From Blastobasis lacticolella (Eukaryota > Arthropoda > Insecta > Lepidoptera > Blastobasidae): a DNA stretch of 64,000 nt. Position numbers and translations under genes: made by a program. How positions within the stretch are numbered: the stretch's first letter is position 1; every line of letters starts with the position of its first letter. The stretch lies in contig LR990044.1 in assembly GCA_905147135.1 (NCBI GenBank), positions 5,646,122-5,710,121 on the forward strand, given 5' to 3'. This document shows positions 42,690 through 53,150 of this stretch, in pieces. The notes below the pieces were generated by a model. That model was not told where the DNA came from, did not search any database, and saw only the letters and a program-made list of their open reading frames with translations.

Positions 42690-43142
42690 GGGTAGGGCCG
42701 TCCGGTATAAAGAAGCCTACACCGAGTGCGGTTCGCGACACTTTAAATAAGCCTTAGAAGCATCTTCTTAGAGCGGTTGGTGACTCTCCAAACCCATGTT
42801 AGGTACCGCTTGATTCCCCAAATATTTATTTCTTTAATTTTGTTTTCGTGACGAGTAGGTCCGTCCGATATAAAAAAGCCTACACCTGGTGCGGTTTGCA
42901 ACACTTAAAATAAGCCCTTCGCTGCACCTCTTAGAGCGGTTGGTGACTCTACCATTCCGTGTTAGGTACCGCTTGTTCCCTCTAATATTTATTACTTTGA
43001 TTTTGTTTTCGCGATGAGTAGGGCCGTCCGGTATAAAAAAGCCTACACCGAGTGCGGTTTGCAACACTTAAAATAAGCCCTTCGCTGTATCTCTTAGAGC
43101 GGTTGGTGACTCTACAATCCCGTGTAAGGTACCGCTTATCCA
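42690..43142 (+). repeat. Three 162-bp repeats, each with a TATA-like box
   Basis: Units start near 42,690, 42,853 and 43,015. Each has GTCCGGTATAAAAAAGCCTA (or a close variant), GTGCGGTTTGCAACACTT, TTAGAGCGGTTGGTGACTC and TTAGGTACCGCTTG. A TATA box at the same place in all three suggests a repeated promoter or enhancer. Confidence 0.75.
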
Positions 43143-43837
43143 CTTGTACATTCTTCTCGTTGTGGATGCTACGAGCCCCCGTAAAAGAGATCAACTATTG
43201 AATCCTATTTGCGGTCATCGTGTATTTCACAGATATATATTAAAACGTATTTCTTGATTACACAGAACATTCGAATCTGTGAGTCACCCTTTTTATTTAT
43301 TCTTATTTATATTTATCCTAACGTATTTATTTAATGTTTATTCAAAATATTTTTTTAAGTCGGAAAAGTCTTACTTATTTTAAATGATTGAAGTTTTCCT
43401 ACTTCCTTAGATTTGAGCGCACGGTTGTGACCGAGCCATGTTTCTTTATGAATAATAAAACTTTACTATTTTCTTATTAAAATAATTACTTTTAACTGTT
43501 AAGTTGGGATGTTAGAAAAAAAAAATATTTAAACAAATTACGAATTTTATGTTACTTGAATTTCATATTCAAATTTCATTCTTATTGTATGTAAGCCATT
43601 ACAATTTTTTTTTTCTTTTCCTATTAACTAACAATCAAACTCTTACAATTACTGAACACTTCCTTATCGGTCTTGTCTTTTCTTTTCTTCTTGTTTTCTT
43701 TTATTTCTGCAAATATTTAAAGATTTTAAATTTTTTTTTCTTTTTATAAGGGTTGTTCCCACATTAATGTTTTTTTACTTTGGTTGTAACTAAGGATTTT
43801 CTACATATTACCCATATTTATTTAACTCTCTCTACAC
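43143..43837. other. AT-rich 3' part of the gypsy derivative
   Basis: Poly-T stretches, no gene. The plus-strand frame at 43,549 is low-complexity Phe/Leu and is not considered coding. Confidence 0.5.
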
Positions 43838-44235
43838 TTTAACCCCTCTAAAGGGTTAGGGTTCTTTATTTTGCTTAAACTACTCTAAAGGATTAGGGTT
43901 CTTTGTCATGCTTTAACCCCTCTAAAGGGTTAGGGTTCCTCCTATACTTTAACCCCTCTAAAGGGTTAGGGTTGTCTCTATGCTTTAACCTCTCTAAAAG
44001 GTTAGGGTTGTCTCTATACTTTAACCTCTCTAAAAGGTTAGGGTTCTCTTAATATACTCCAACCCCTCTAAAAGGTTAGGGTTCTCTTAATATACTCTAA
44101 CCCGTCTAAAAGGTTAGGGTTCCTTTAATATACTCTAACCCCTCTAAAAGGTTAGGGTTCTCTTACTATACTCTAACCCCTCTAAAGGGTTAGGGTGTTC
44201 TTGTTTACTTTATCCCTCTAAAGGGTTTGGGTAAA
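43838..44235. repeat. Eleven units of a 37-bp palindrome-bearing minisatellite
   Basis: Each unit has AACCCCTCTAAAGGGTT (an inverted repeat) extended by AGGGTT and a variable AT-rich spacer of about 14 bases. Units 6 to 10 are the most regular. Confidence 0.85.
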
Positions 44236-44395
44236 CTCTTATCACTCAAAGTGATGTAGGAATTACTGGGAGCGGCTGACAACTCCTTAAATAAGCCATT
44301 GTTTTAACTTACTGACAAAATTTATAAATCTTACTTGTACTTAAGTTGCAAAAAATTTTCTTTATAGGTTTAAATTTTTTTTTCCGAGTTTTTGG

Positions 44396-45014
44396 GGTAA
44401 TATGTAGGATCTTACTTTGCCTTATGTAATACTTACGGTTATGAGGACTCCTGTTTAAACGTTGTTTTCAACACGTTGACACTTTTATTCTTAATTTTTC
44501 CACCTTTATTAGTTTATTATGGGCATCTTTGGATCTGGCCCTTCAGGCTCTGATTGTCAATCATTATTTCCTGGAAAATATGTTAATTCTGTATTTGATG
44601 TAACTACGTTTTTACTAATGTGTTTAATTTAAATTGAATATAATAGAATATAGGGTTTTGCTTTGACTTGTGTTAGTACTTACGGTTATTAGGACTTTTA
44701 GACACATCTTTGTGTAGCATGTTGATGCTTTTTATTTCCAATTTGTCACTTTTTATGGGTATCTTTGGATTTGGCCCTTCAGGCTCTGATTGTCCATAAT
44801 TCCTCCCTGGAAAATTAAGTTTATTCTGTATATCAGACTATGTTGATTACTACGTTCTATTAATGTTTTGATTATAATAGATTTTGGGGAATGTTCTGTT
44901 GATATATAGACACCCAAATGATAAAAGTAATTATGGTTTCCGAATGAAAAGCAGGGGGCAATGGCGTGTGTCTGGATTCTTACCTTCGTAACTTCTTGTT
45001 TTTAAATATTATGG
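44396..45014 (-). other. Leader with exon-like segments, right arm (inverted)
   Basis: Complement of the left leader, with very few differences. Splice-like sites are preserved on the minus strand. It leads toward the centre of the element, opposite to the pol reading direction. Confidence 0.6.
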
Positions 45015-45031
45015 ATCCGGACGGGCCCCAA

Positions 45032-45985
45032 TGCTTCGGGAGTTGCAAGGGTTTGATTTATATACAGTTTCCAATACGAATTATACACATAAATCCGCAT
45101 TTTTATTGAGAGCGGGTTCTTTCTGTTATTTTACTCTTGTCATGTCATTTGATGACAAGTGAAATTTTTAATAGTCAAAGGAGATTTTAATCTTTTTTGT
45201 GCCTCTCTTATTCTAGATAACTGCTGGATCCAATTCCTCATCAGGTCGGCATGAATTATATTCTTGGCTGTCGAACACCAGACCGTCCGAAAATTAATAT
45301 GGACCATTTCGGGAACTGGCTGGTTGACTATGACTACTGGCCAACAAGATCTTATCTTCCTTTGTGCCAAATGGTTCCAGAAGGTTTTTAAAACGAGGAC
45401 CCGAGCCTTCAGTAGATGAAGCAGAGAGGGATTCAGTTTAGTTTTGTTTTCCCAGCCTTCGGCCTTGGAGGTGAAGAGTTTATAACGTGACGTTACCTTG
45501 AGATAATAAATCGCCAAAAGTTATTATGTGTGCAGTATAAATCTAAAAAGTATATGCTATGAAGCAACAAATTCTATCTCCGAAGACCCAGTTCTAAGGG
45601 TATGCACCTAGTCGCATGAACCACCAACTCCTATAAGAATCCCAAGCTGACGTAGTCGCTCAACCAGTTCACAAACCGGTACTTTCGGTCTGCGTTGAAA
45701 AGTGAAATAAGTGCGCCAGCCCGGACAGAAGGTTATGTGGACAAACTCTTTTTTATAACGTTTGTGCTTTTGTAGATTATTTTTGATAAATTCCTTGTTT
45801 TAAGTAGATTACAGATGGACTGAATACATACCCACTACCCTGATTCTTTTGTTTTCTTTGCTCAAGGGGTCGGCTACCGACCTCCAATTAATCTCTCATA
45901 AAATAGCTTGCTACTGACCTCTAACAGAGCATTCCTTATTTTACAACTGAACCTGACCCACTGCTAGGCAGTTCGTTACGTTACA
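45032..45985 (-). repeat. Right gypsy LTR (inverted), full length
   Basis: 954 bp on the minus strand, TGTAACG...GAAGCA, with its primer-binding site at 45,015-45,030. Bases 45,602-45,970 are the part missing from the left LTR. Confidence 0.65.
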
Positions 45986-46326
45986 TGACATTAGCAACAA
46001 CAGAGGCGACAACCAATGCGTTGCCCACCTCTATAACAGTAACTGAAATAACTCACGAAAGCAAGTAAACAATAAATTGAATTCTTGGTTCTTGACTGGC
46101 AAAATCATCACGAATGCCATGGATAGCTACTAAATTAGAAGAAGTAAAAATGGGGAGCGTCAGTTTGTGGCACTTAGAAATTTGAAATGCTGTTTGAAAT
46201 TCCAAACCATAAACGAAAATTACAGAAAAAAAACTAAATAAGTAAGTATACCTAACCTATTGTAAAATCACTAAAATTATTGGTGTCCCTTGCGCACTCC
46301 TGTTATAATGCCTTCACATGTGGTCT
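45986..46326. repeat. B3 3' flank
   Basis: Starts TGACATTAGCAACAACAGAG and continues to the bZIP-B3 stop, matching the other B units. The tandem-repeat part expected to the left was lost with the gypsy insertion. Confidence 0.55.
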
Positions 46327-46683
46327 CTAATCCCGCTGACACTTCTCGCAGCAGCGCCTTCGCTTCAATGCTCTCAACTGGGCGTACTGCTGCTCCAGGA
46401 AAGCCACGTCGATGGCGAGAGGCTTTGCACGCTTCGTTCTCTGGTCGCGGCTCCTCTTCGCGGCAAGATTGTTTTTCGCCCGGTGTGCGGCGTACGCCTC
46501 GCCGCCAGCGGAGCTGGATGCCACTGGGCGCCGCATCTGTGGCTGGTCGGGTGACGGTCCCTCCGCCAGCACTCGCTGCCTCAACACCTCATGCAGATTT
46601 TGTTCTGCAAGCTGGAGTGCAAGGGCTTTCTGCAGCGGCACCTCTTCCGAGACCTCCTCCCACGGTCTCCAAATTTCATCCAT
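46327..46683 (-). CDS. Small PAR-type bZIP protein, subtype B copy 3
   Basis: 118 residues and the most complete B copy: MDEIWRPWEEVSEEV start, Gln/Leu-rich middle, basic region RAKNNLAAKRSRDQRTKR near 70-87, three-heptad Leu zipper, and tail RCCEKCQRD. Beside the first heptad Leu is a Pro (AKPLAID) that could weaken the zipper. Against B1 it differs by one codon indel and about a dozen substitutions, many of them amino-acid changing. The leader and upstream block are intact, and the upstream region is not interrupted until the solo LTR about 1.4 kb away. Of the B copies it is the best candidate for expression. Function unknown. Confidence 0.75.
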   Translation of the reverse strand: MDEIWRPWEEVSEEVPLQKALALQLAEQNLHEVLRQRVLAEGPSPDQPQMRRPVASSSAGGEAYAAHRAKNNLAAKRSRDQRTKRAKPLAIDVAFLEQQYAQLRALKRRRCCEKCQRD

Positions 46684-46775
46684 GACTTTATTTCAAGATT
46701 TAATTAAAAAAGACACAAGTTTTCGCCGGGAAGTCGCTCCAACATTCGGCGGCAATGGAAATCGCACGCCGCAGG

Positions 46776-46873
46776 TACGAGGGGTGTGGCTTGCAGCCCT
46801 CGCGGCTGTTGGCTACCTGCCCCTTTCCATTGTCCTGCGCACGCAACTGCGACGTAAAGACGCCATTGTGTAA
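46776..46873 (-). promoter_or_regulatory. Conserved upstream block of bZIP-B3
   Basis: GTACGAGGGGTGTGGCTTGC, CCATTGTCCTGCGCACGC and GACGCCATTGTGT, the last with one change from the consensus ATTTTGT. Confidence 0.55.
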
Positions 46874-48133
46874 TGGGAATTTTAAAAGGCAAATGATGTT
46901 TTTGACACATTCATTGAAAAAAGTGAATCTAATCTACTTATCAAAGAAACTGGTCTTTATTTAATAATAAATATAAGGGCGATTTAGCTAATGTCATTCA
47001 AGCTAATATGTAACGAGCACATAACCCATGGAAAACTTTTGGAACTAAAACAGTGGACGTCCTGATATGGTAATAATACATACTAAGATATGCGAAAAGC
47101 TAGCTATCTGTCATACTTATATATTGTACTTACACCGTGGTTTGCTCAACAAATGAATTGAGGGATATGATAATCGAGCCACAGCACCGTCATCTAGGTA
47201 ATAAAAACGAACCTTAAAAAGCATAACTCATGCAACAATTCTCAATATTGGCAACAAAAAATGCTCTTAGTCTGGCTATTCAAAAATTGACCCTGAGTAG
47301 TTAAACCCCTTCAACAGGTAGTAACTTAAAGCCTTTGTAAGAGTACAATCAAGGCTGACTGTGACTGCAACAAAAAAAGTTAAATCTCAAAGACATCGCA
47401 TTTTCCCACGGGCCACTGGCGCATGGCTAGTGGGCACGTGGCCATTTATTTATACCTGATTCCTAAGCCCAGTCGATGTGTTGACAATATATTGCAGCGT
47501 GACTCGAACTTTAAATGGTTCTGTCGCCGTCGTAGGTGTACTCAGGCTATCGTAAATTGTTATAAATTCAATTCGAGTAATGACTATAAATGAATAAATA
47601 AATATGCTTGGACAATTCACACAGAGCCATCTAAGCCCCAAAGTAAGCAACGCGTGTGTTATTGGTGCCAGAAAACTGATAAACCATTTCTATATTTTTG
47701 AAATACCTACGGACTTATTATAGGTACATACAGTACCCAGACCAACACAGACAGAATTAAAAATTAATCGTTTCAATTTCTGCGCGGCCGGAAATCGAAC
47801 CCAGGACCTGTGTGTGGCACATCGGTATGTCAACCAACTGTACTCAGGTCGTCGACGCACTTCTTGAAGGAAAGCTTTACAAAAATTGTCATAGGTGCAC
47901 AAGCATATATGTTGACTGATATAGTCTCGCTATTCAACAATGCATCGTGAATATTTGCACCCTTCTGCGCCAGCTTAAGAGGTCCAAATATTCACGATCT
48001 CACTTTCTCGCTTTGTAATCTCAAGTAACGGCGTATGTGCAAATTTTTCAAAATGCATAAGAAGTGACTTTTACAAAACTAAAGTGAAACTGTTTTAAAA
48101 AAATCACTACCGTTCTTGTCATAGTCATGCGTG
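46874..48133 (-). repeat. B3 upstream region
   Basis: Collinear with 18,933-20,424 and with 59,646-61,358. Contains a SINE fragment. Plus-strand and minus-strand ORFs here are short and not conserved. No gene. Confidence 0.6.
47755..47885 (-). mobile_element. tRNA-like SINE fragment, B3 unit
   Basis: On the minus strand GGGTTCGATTTCC is a B box, preceded by ACAGTTGGTTGACATACCG as a weak A-box region. Present at the same place in B4 and in the partial unit at 56,815, absent from B1. Confidence 0.55.
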
Positions 48134-50097
48134 TGTAAGATATGAGGTATTTTAGTATGTTTTAATTGGTATTAAATAACGTGATTAATAATAATTAATA
48201 TTTTAAAATACTTTTGTTAACTTTATAACGAAGTGTGGTGATTTCTGAATGATGGTTTGTCTTTGATCAGTTAAGTACTATTTATTTTATGAGAAACTTC
48301 TTTAATTAATTATGTAATACATAAATTAACAATAATGTTAAAAGTATTGTAATACATTAAAATTAACATCTAATCAATCTATTAGTAAATTTAGGATACC
48401 GGAAATGAGAATAGAAATGACATTTCCGGCTATAAGGTAGTATAAAGGTCCAAAAGACTGGGAGGGACTTTTGCTCCAGAGCCGGCACATAGTTAAGTAC
48501 AAACTTGCATTGTATTATTGTTGCTTTATATTTTGTATTGGTTTTATTTATTTCTTTAATCTTTTATTTATTGAATGTACGTAATACCACGATAATAGGA
48601 TAAATATTTAATTATGTGTCATAACAAAGGCTTGCAAATATTCAAAAATTTAAGTATTCGAATATTTTTGCTGGTGATATTCGAAATATTGTGAAATCTA
48701 GAATCAACTACGTTTTCAATGTAAGTTTGAGCAATTGGCCGTTAGTAAATGTATCCAAATGAGCGTGAAATGGATTTCTACATGTTAATAATATAAAACA
48801 AAGCAATGAAATATAAAAATTACAAAACAACGCGAATATGGTTTTTTCTAATTAACTGCATTATTGCATATCATTAAGCTATAGAGAATGCCGCACCTTT
48901 GAATACATTTACTAATAGTATAAACCATAATTCAATTACTAAATATTAACAAAAATATTGTACATAGTACGGAAATCGAATCCTCTTAACTCTCGCGAGG
49001 CGAGAGTGTATTCTGTCTCCTTGCCTCGCGATTCCCTCCCGTGTAGTCCCGAACACAGCAAAATAAAAAGTAACAGCCTCGCGAGAGTGAATCGGGCCCG
49101 CCGGCGACCTCGCGCGGCGCCTCGTGACGCGAGGTCGCCTCACGAGGCCCTCGTGAGAATGAGGAGGTAGCATTAGGTCAGTGAGATCCTAAGAACATGT
49201 ATTTTGCGAAATTAGTATGTAAAACGATTTTTGACTTAACAAGAAAAAGAAAATAACTTTATATCATGAGATATACAAATTAAAATCAAACTCAGATATA
49301 CAACATCTGTTCTCCAGCACATGTCCCCGAGCATTCGATGGGTGCGTTCACATGATCCGTATGACTAAATACCACAAAATTAAGACATAAATTCTGATTA
49401 TTTAAAAATATTCGAATATTCGAATTTGACCTAAATTACTATTCGAATATTGAAATGAGGCAAATATTCGAATAACTCGAATATTCGATTGCAAGCCCTA
49501 GTCATAACATTTGGTTGGAATTTTGTATAAATGTGGTTTACCTAAACTTACGTTTACTTTGTTTGTTTTATAAAATCTCGTTTAATTCAGCTAATTTTAT
49601 TTAAATAAATACCTTATTTTATAATGGATTACATTGCTTATTACAATATACCTAATATCTTTAAAACATGCATTTGTTTGATTAAATAATGTCCACTAGA
49701 ATCATACGTTATCCTAGATAATATATTTTCTAATTAACTCCTACACAAATATCAGCCTTGGATACTTCTCATCATCTGAACGACCAGTCCCGGCTTCTGC
49801 CAGGGTCTGGTTACCAAGTATTATTCCTCCACTTCGCCCAGTCCCTCTTAAATACTTTATAACCTATGTACCTACTAACAAATAGCACTACCTCCAAGAA
49901 CTATATTTTATATGACATTGATATCTATTTATTATAATATGCTCTTGTTTACTTAATTTAGCGTTTACCATATTTTTCACTGGGGTTTTGGTTACACTCT
50001 CACACTCTGTTATTATTCTGTAGCTTAATGACTAAAGTAAAGGTTTGTACTAATAAAGTCACTGAAGTTATAAGTAGGCCATATAGTAAATCTGACA
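48134..50097 (+). mobile_element. Solo LTR related to the LARD-like element, with 4-bp duplication
   Basis: Plus-strand LTR starting TGTAAGATAT and ending CTGACA, flanked by CGTG on both sides (48130-48133, 50098-50101). The B1 unit has the corresponding empty site with a single CGTG. It is interrupted by a hAT element and by an extra 200-bp stretch at 49,760-49,980. Diverged from the 29,997 LTRs, so older. Confidence 0.75.
48626..49500. mobile_element. Non-autonomous hAT element, 875 bp
   Basis: 8-bp target duplication GTCATAAC (48618-48625, 49501-49508). Inverted ends AAAGGCTTGCAA and TAGGGCTTGCAA. Both ends carry many TTCGAATATTCGAA-type subterminal palindromes. The interior has a GC-rich inverted region with CTCGCGAGG words near 48,985-49,170. 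No transposase. Confidence 0.8.
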
Positions 50098-50101
50098 CGT
50101 G

Positions 50102-50216
50102 CCTGTGCTTTGTATAACAATAGAACCGTCAGCGGTTCGGAGAAAAAAAAATTGTTTGAGCGTATCATTTCATCATCATCATCATTGTATCGTATAGGTA
50201 TTAGAATAATAATTAT
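50102..50216. other. Junction of B3 upstream region and A2 unit
   Basis: Short array backbone sequence with a CATCAT run. No gene. Confidence 0.4.
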
Positions 50217-50398
50217 ATTGTCTGCGACGGGCTTTTCCATTTTTAAGCTGCTCAGAGCAAGCACGAACTCTTCGTGACTGATGTCCGGCAGTTCGTCAGT
50301 GTAGTGACGCGTCAGGCTCTAGGATCGTGGTTGTCTCGCCGGAGATAAGGAGCATGTGCAGCGTACAGCCGGTCGTAAAAATGCTCAATCTCGGACAT
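50217..50398 (-). pseudogene. Non-LTR reverse transcriptase fragment behind bZIP-A2
   Basis: Same fragment as behind A1 (LALSSLKMEKPVADN), with its own small indels. Non-functional. Confidence 0.5.
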
Positions 50399-50427
50399 CT
50401 AACATCTTTACATTATGGTTCTGCCTT

Positions 50428-50490
50428 GCATGGCGTCTTCCTCGCGCAGGACAATGGGGAACGACGCAGGTGCAGGGAGCCGCGAGGCCC
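50428..50490 (+). promoter_or_regulatory. Inverted copy of the bZIP upstream block, 3' side of A2
   Basis: TGGCGTCTTCCTCGCGCAGG and ACAATGGGGAACGACGCAGG, facing the upstream block across the gene, as in A1. Confidence 0.5.
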
Positions 50491-50508
50491 TCAATATCAT
50501 AGTAATCA

Positions 50509-50805
50509 CTATCGATGTCCGTTGTTGCACGTTTCGCATTTGCGCTTTTTCGCCACCTCCGCTCTCAACCGGGCATATTCCCGCTCCAGGATAAGCACGT
50601 CGAGCGCCATAGCTTCGTAACGTTTATTTCTTATGGCACGACTCCTCCTCGCAGCTACGTTATTCCTTTTCCGCAGTGCGGCGTGAGCGGCGTCGTGGTC
50701 ATCGTCAGCGGAGTTTGGCGCCCGTTGGCGCTGCGCTGGCGGCGGCGGCGACAATACGTCTTCAGAATCGTTGTTTACTTCAAACGGTCTCCATAATAGA
50801 GTCAT
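50509..50805 (-). CDS. Small PAR-type bZIP protein, subtype A copy 2
   Basis: 98 residues, differing from A1 at three positions: P for Q at 7, E for D at 9, and K for N in the tail (AEVAKKRKCETC). Its WRPFEV start is nearer to the family consensus WRPF than A1, so A2 is probably the less altered copy. Basic region RKRNNVAARRSRAIRNKR, M-L-L zipper, CxxC tail. The upstream block is complete and unbroken. About 46 kb from A1, with the same flanks on both sides, so this is a duplication of the whole unit rather than retroposition of the gene alone. Confidence 0.76.
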   Translation of the reverse strand: MTLLWRPFEVNNDSEDVLSPPPPAQRQRAPNSADDDHDAAHAALRKRNNVAARRSRAIRNKRYEAMALDVLILEREYARLRAEVAKKRKCETCNNGHR

Positions 50806-50934
50806 AATTTATGAACACATATAAATTCAATAGATCGCAGGGTTAACTACTAAGGGTAAGTACAAGTTATCGCCGGGAAGTCTAAGAAGTGAATGCTGCC
50901 ATTCGGTGGCTCGGTCGGCGGTCGCCGCGGCGGG

Positions 50935-51020
50935 ATCCGAGGGGCGTGGCTTGTAGGCCTCGCGGCTGCCTGCGCCTGCGCCGCACCCCAAGGTCCCGCG
51001 CTAGGACGACGCCATTTTGT
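50935..51020 (-). promoter_or_regulatory. Conserved upstream block of bZIP-A2
   Basis: ATCCGAGGGGCGTGGCTTGT, CCTCGCGGCTGCCTGCGCC and GACGACGCCATTTTGTG, about 215 bp at its far end from the ATG. Confidence 0.55.
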
Positions 51021-52180
51021 GCTGATCGGACCTGGTAACGTATACCTATTCAATGCATAAGGGGTTCTATTTGAATAAAGTCTACAGGCATAGATGATAA
51101 TGTGACATCATAGTGAATTTTTTTTTTTTTTTTATGTTATATGGCAGACAAACAGGCAAGCGGGGCACCTGATAGAAAGTGGTCACCGCCGCCTATGGAC
51201 ATCAGCAACACCAAGGGAGTAACTGATGCGTTGCCCGCCTCTGAAGAGACCTATAATATACCTCTTGAACGATCCCATGTCATAGTCCAAAGGAAACACT
51301 GTGGCTGGGAGCTCATTCCACATCCGAATCGTACGAGCGAGAAACGTTCTTTCGAACCTTCGCGTCGTGACCAACAGAGGGTCTACGTAGTGAGGATGAG
51401 TACTAAGCCCACGGCGGGTGGTGCGATGGCGGAATTGTGCTGTGGGCACCAGCGGGGCTATTGGCTAACTCAGTTGACAACTGTATTTGACACTAGATAA
51501 TTCTACACCACGTCATCTACGTTGAAAACTGGCAATAGCGTCTACCAAATTAGTACCAAATTAGAGTAGTGTCAGATTTTTTTATGTCAAATTCAGTTGT
51601 CCACTGAGATAGCCGATAGGCCCTCAGATCGAAAAAATTTGTAACGAATTTACAAGAAATTTGTTAAAGCAACTTCTTAAGCATATTGCAGAATTTGCTC
51701 ATTTTCAGTTTTCTTCTTGACATTAGGAAAGCTATCTGCTAAGACCCCTCAGCCTGAGGTCTGAAGGTCTGCTGCTACAGTATGATTGGTTGACGATACA
51801 ATGTGTACAAACAAAACGCCCAGATTTGGGAGGCTGATTTCTACAGACCCAATTAGCAATTATTAGTGTAGACAGAACTAATAATAACAACTTTGGTTAG
51901 AATTCAAACGTAAATATCGCATTAAAAAAATGTTTTGCTCGGGACTGTTAAAGGGTTTTCAATGGGAAGGAGTTCCATTGTCACGAACCACAGGCACTTG
52001 CTATATTTTGACATAGTGGGAATTTTCTATCATTTTTTGCAGATTTTGCACAGTTACAGCGTCTAGAAATTTACGAAGGTGTAAGCTACTATCTGAAGGG
52101 GTTTAATTAAGTATTCAAGGTCCTAGTTGAACAACGAGATTGTGATATTTTTTTTCAGTGTCAATATGCAAATTGCTTTA
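51021..52180 (-). repeat. Module M upstream of bZIP-A2
   Basis: Near-identical to the A1 upstream module, with a retroposon fragment inserted at 51,118-51,636. Confidence 0.65.
51118..51636 (-). mobile_element. 5'-truncated non-LTR retroposon, 3' end only
   Basis: Poly-A (as T15 on the plus strand) at the left, then a minus-strand remnant of the RT C-terminus: RFERTFLARTIRMWNELPA and FPLDYDMGSFKRYI, a familiar ending in insect retroposons. Absent from A1, so inserted after the duplication. Confidence 0.75.
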
Positions 52181-53150
52181 AAGGTAATTATTCAAAATTG
52201 GGTTAATGATAGGCAAGTTCACAGCTGTATGAATGTAATATCCCCAAATAATTTAACTAAAATAAACAGGTTACGAATAGAAATTAAATCTAATGTCCTA
52301 TTCTATTATAATCTCTATTCAAATGTAAATAACACATGAGTAGATTTGAACTTAACCTTATCCTCAACCGAATTAACTAAAAAAAACATGCAACAAAAAT
52401 AAATGAAATCAAAAGTCTGAACCTATACAAACTTAAATAACTCAGGAATGAGAATATACAAATGTAATATTATCCTTAAATAATTTAACTTTAAATAAAT
52501 AGGTAACAAACATAAATAAAATCTAAAATCTGAACTTATTCAAATTTAAATAACACATGAATGAGTAGATACAAACTAAAACTTATCCTCTAATAATTTA
52601 ACTAAGATAAACACAGGTAAAAATCTGTAGAGGAAATGTCATACGGCAGGTACTTACCTATAGCCATAGGTAGGTAGGTAAACAGGCAAGCGGGCCACCT
52701 GGTGGAAAGTGGACAGTGGCTTATGACATTAGTAACAACGTCGCCAATGCGTTGCCCACCTCTATAACAATAACTGAAATAACTTTCGAAAGCAAGTAAA
52801 GAAAATAAAACAAATGCATAAAGATAATGATAATAATATGAATTCTTGGTTCTTGGTTGGTAAAATCACCTCGAATGCCATGGATAGCTACTAAATTAGA
52901 AGAAGAAATGGAGAGCGGATTTTGTGGCACTTGAAAGTTTGAAATGCAGTCTAAAATTCCGAACCATACACTAAAATCTACAGGAAAAAACTTAATAACT
53001 GAGTATACCTAACCTATTTACAATTTTTTACAAATCACTAAAATTATTATTAAATTAATATTAATATAAGGGCGGACTTGCAAATAATCGAGCTAACAAA
53101 GTAATCAAAGCGAATCTTAAAATAAAAATCATAACTTAGGTGGCTTCGCT
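52181..53150. repeat. B-type array unit without its bZIP gene
   Basis: The 3' flank (four tandem 110-bp units at 52,240-52,620, then CTCTATAACAATAACTGAAA and TCACTAAAATTATT) runs directly into the upstream landmark ATATAAGGGCGGACTTGC at about 53,065. The gene, leader and upstream block that normally lie between, about 600-700 bp, are deleted. Confidence 0.65.

Larger units (their letters stand above)
39330..45985 (+). mobile_element. Palindromic Ty3/gypsy derivative with inverted LTR-leader arms
   Basis: A left arm (39,345-40,548) and right arm (44,396-45,601) are nearly identical inverted copies, each made of LTR, primer-binding site and a spliced-looking leader. They face each other around a 3.85-kb centre with a truncated gypsy pol and two tandem arrays. 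A normal element would have LTRs in the same direction and gag at the left; gag, protease and the first half of the RT are missing. Recombination between oppositely placed copies, or an aberrant reverse-transcription or self-integration product, would explain it (inference). Confidence 0.75.

Noticed and set aside
42834..43194. Minus-strand frames with repeated NRTRCRLFYIGRTY phrases.
   Set aside because: They arise from the three 162-bp tandem repeats and have no start context or known domain.
43838..44235. CRISPR-like array of regularly spaced palindromic repeats.
   Set aside because: The spacers are short, AT-rich and similar to one another, the repeat lies inside a eukaryotic retroelement and there is no cas gene.
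43838..44235. Telomere-like GGTTAGGGTT words.
   Set aside because: Insect telomeres are TTAGG repeats; here the word recurs once per 37 bp as part of a longer unit.
46290..46685. Plus-strand open frames of 124-131 codons opposite bZIP-B1, B3 and B4, similar between copies.
   Set aside because: They are explained by the GC-rich coding sequence on the minus strand and follow its changes. They contain no recognisable domain, and subtype A has no equivalent of comparable length.
47690..47902. A 70-codon minus-strand frame.
   Set aside because: It covers the SINE fragment; the phrase SWVRFPAAQ is a typical translation of a SINE B-box region.
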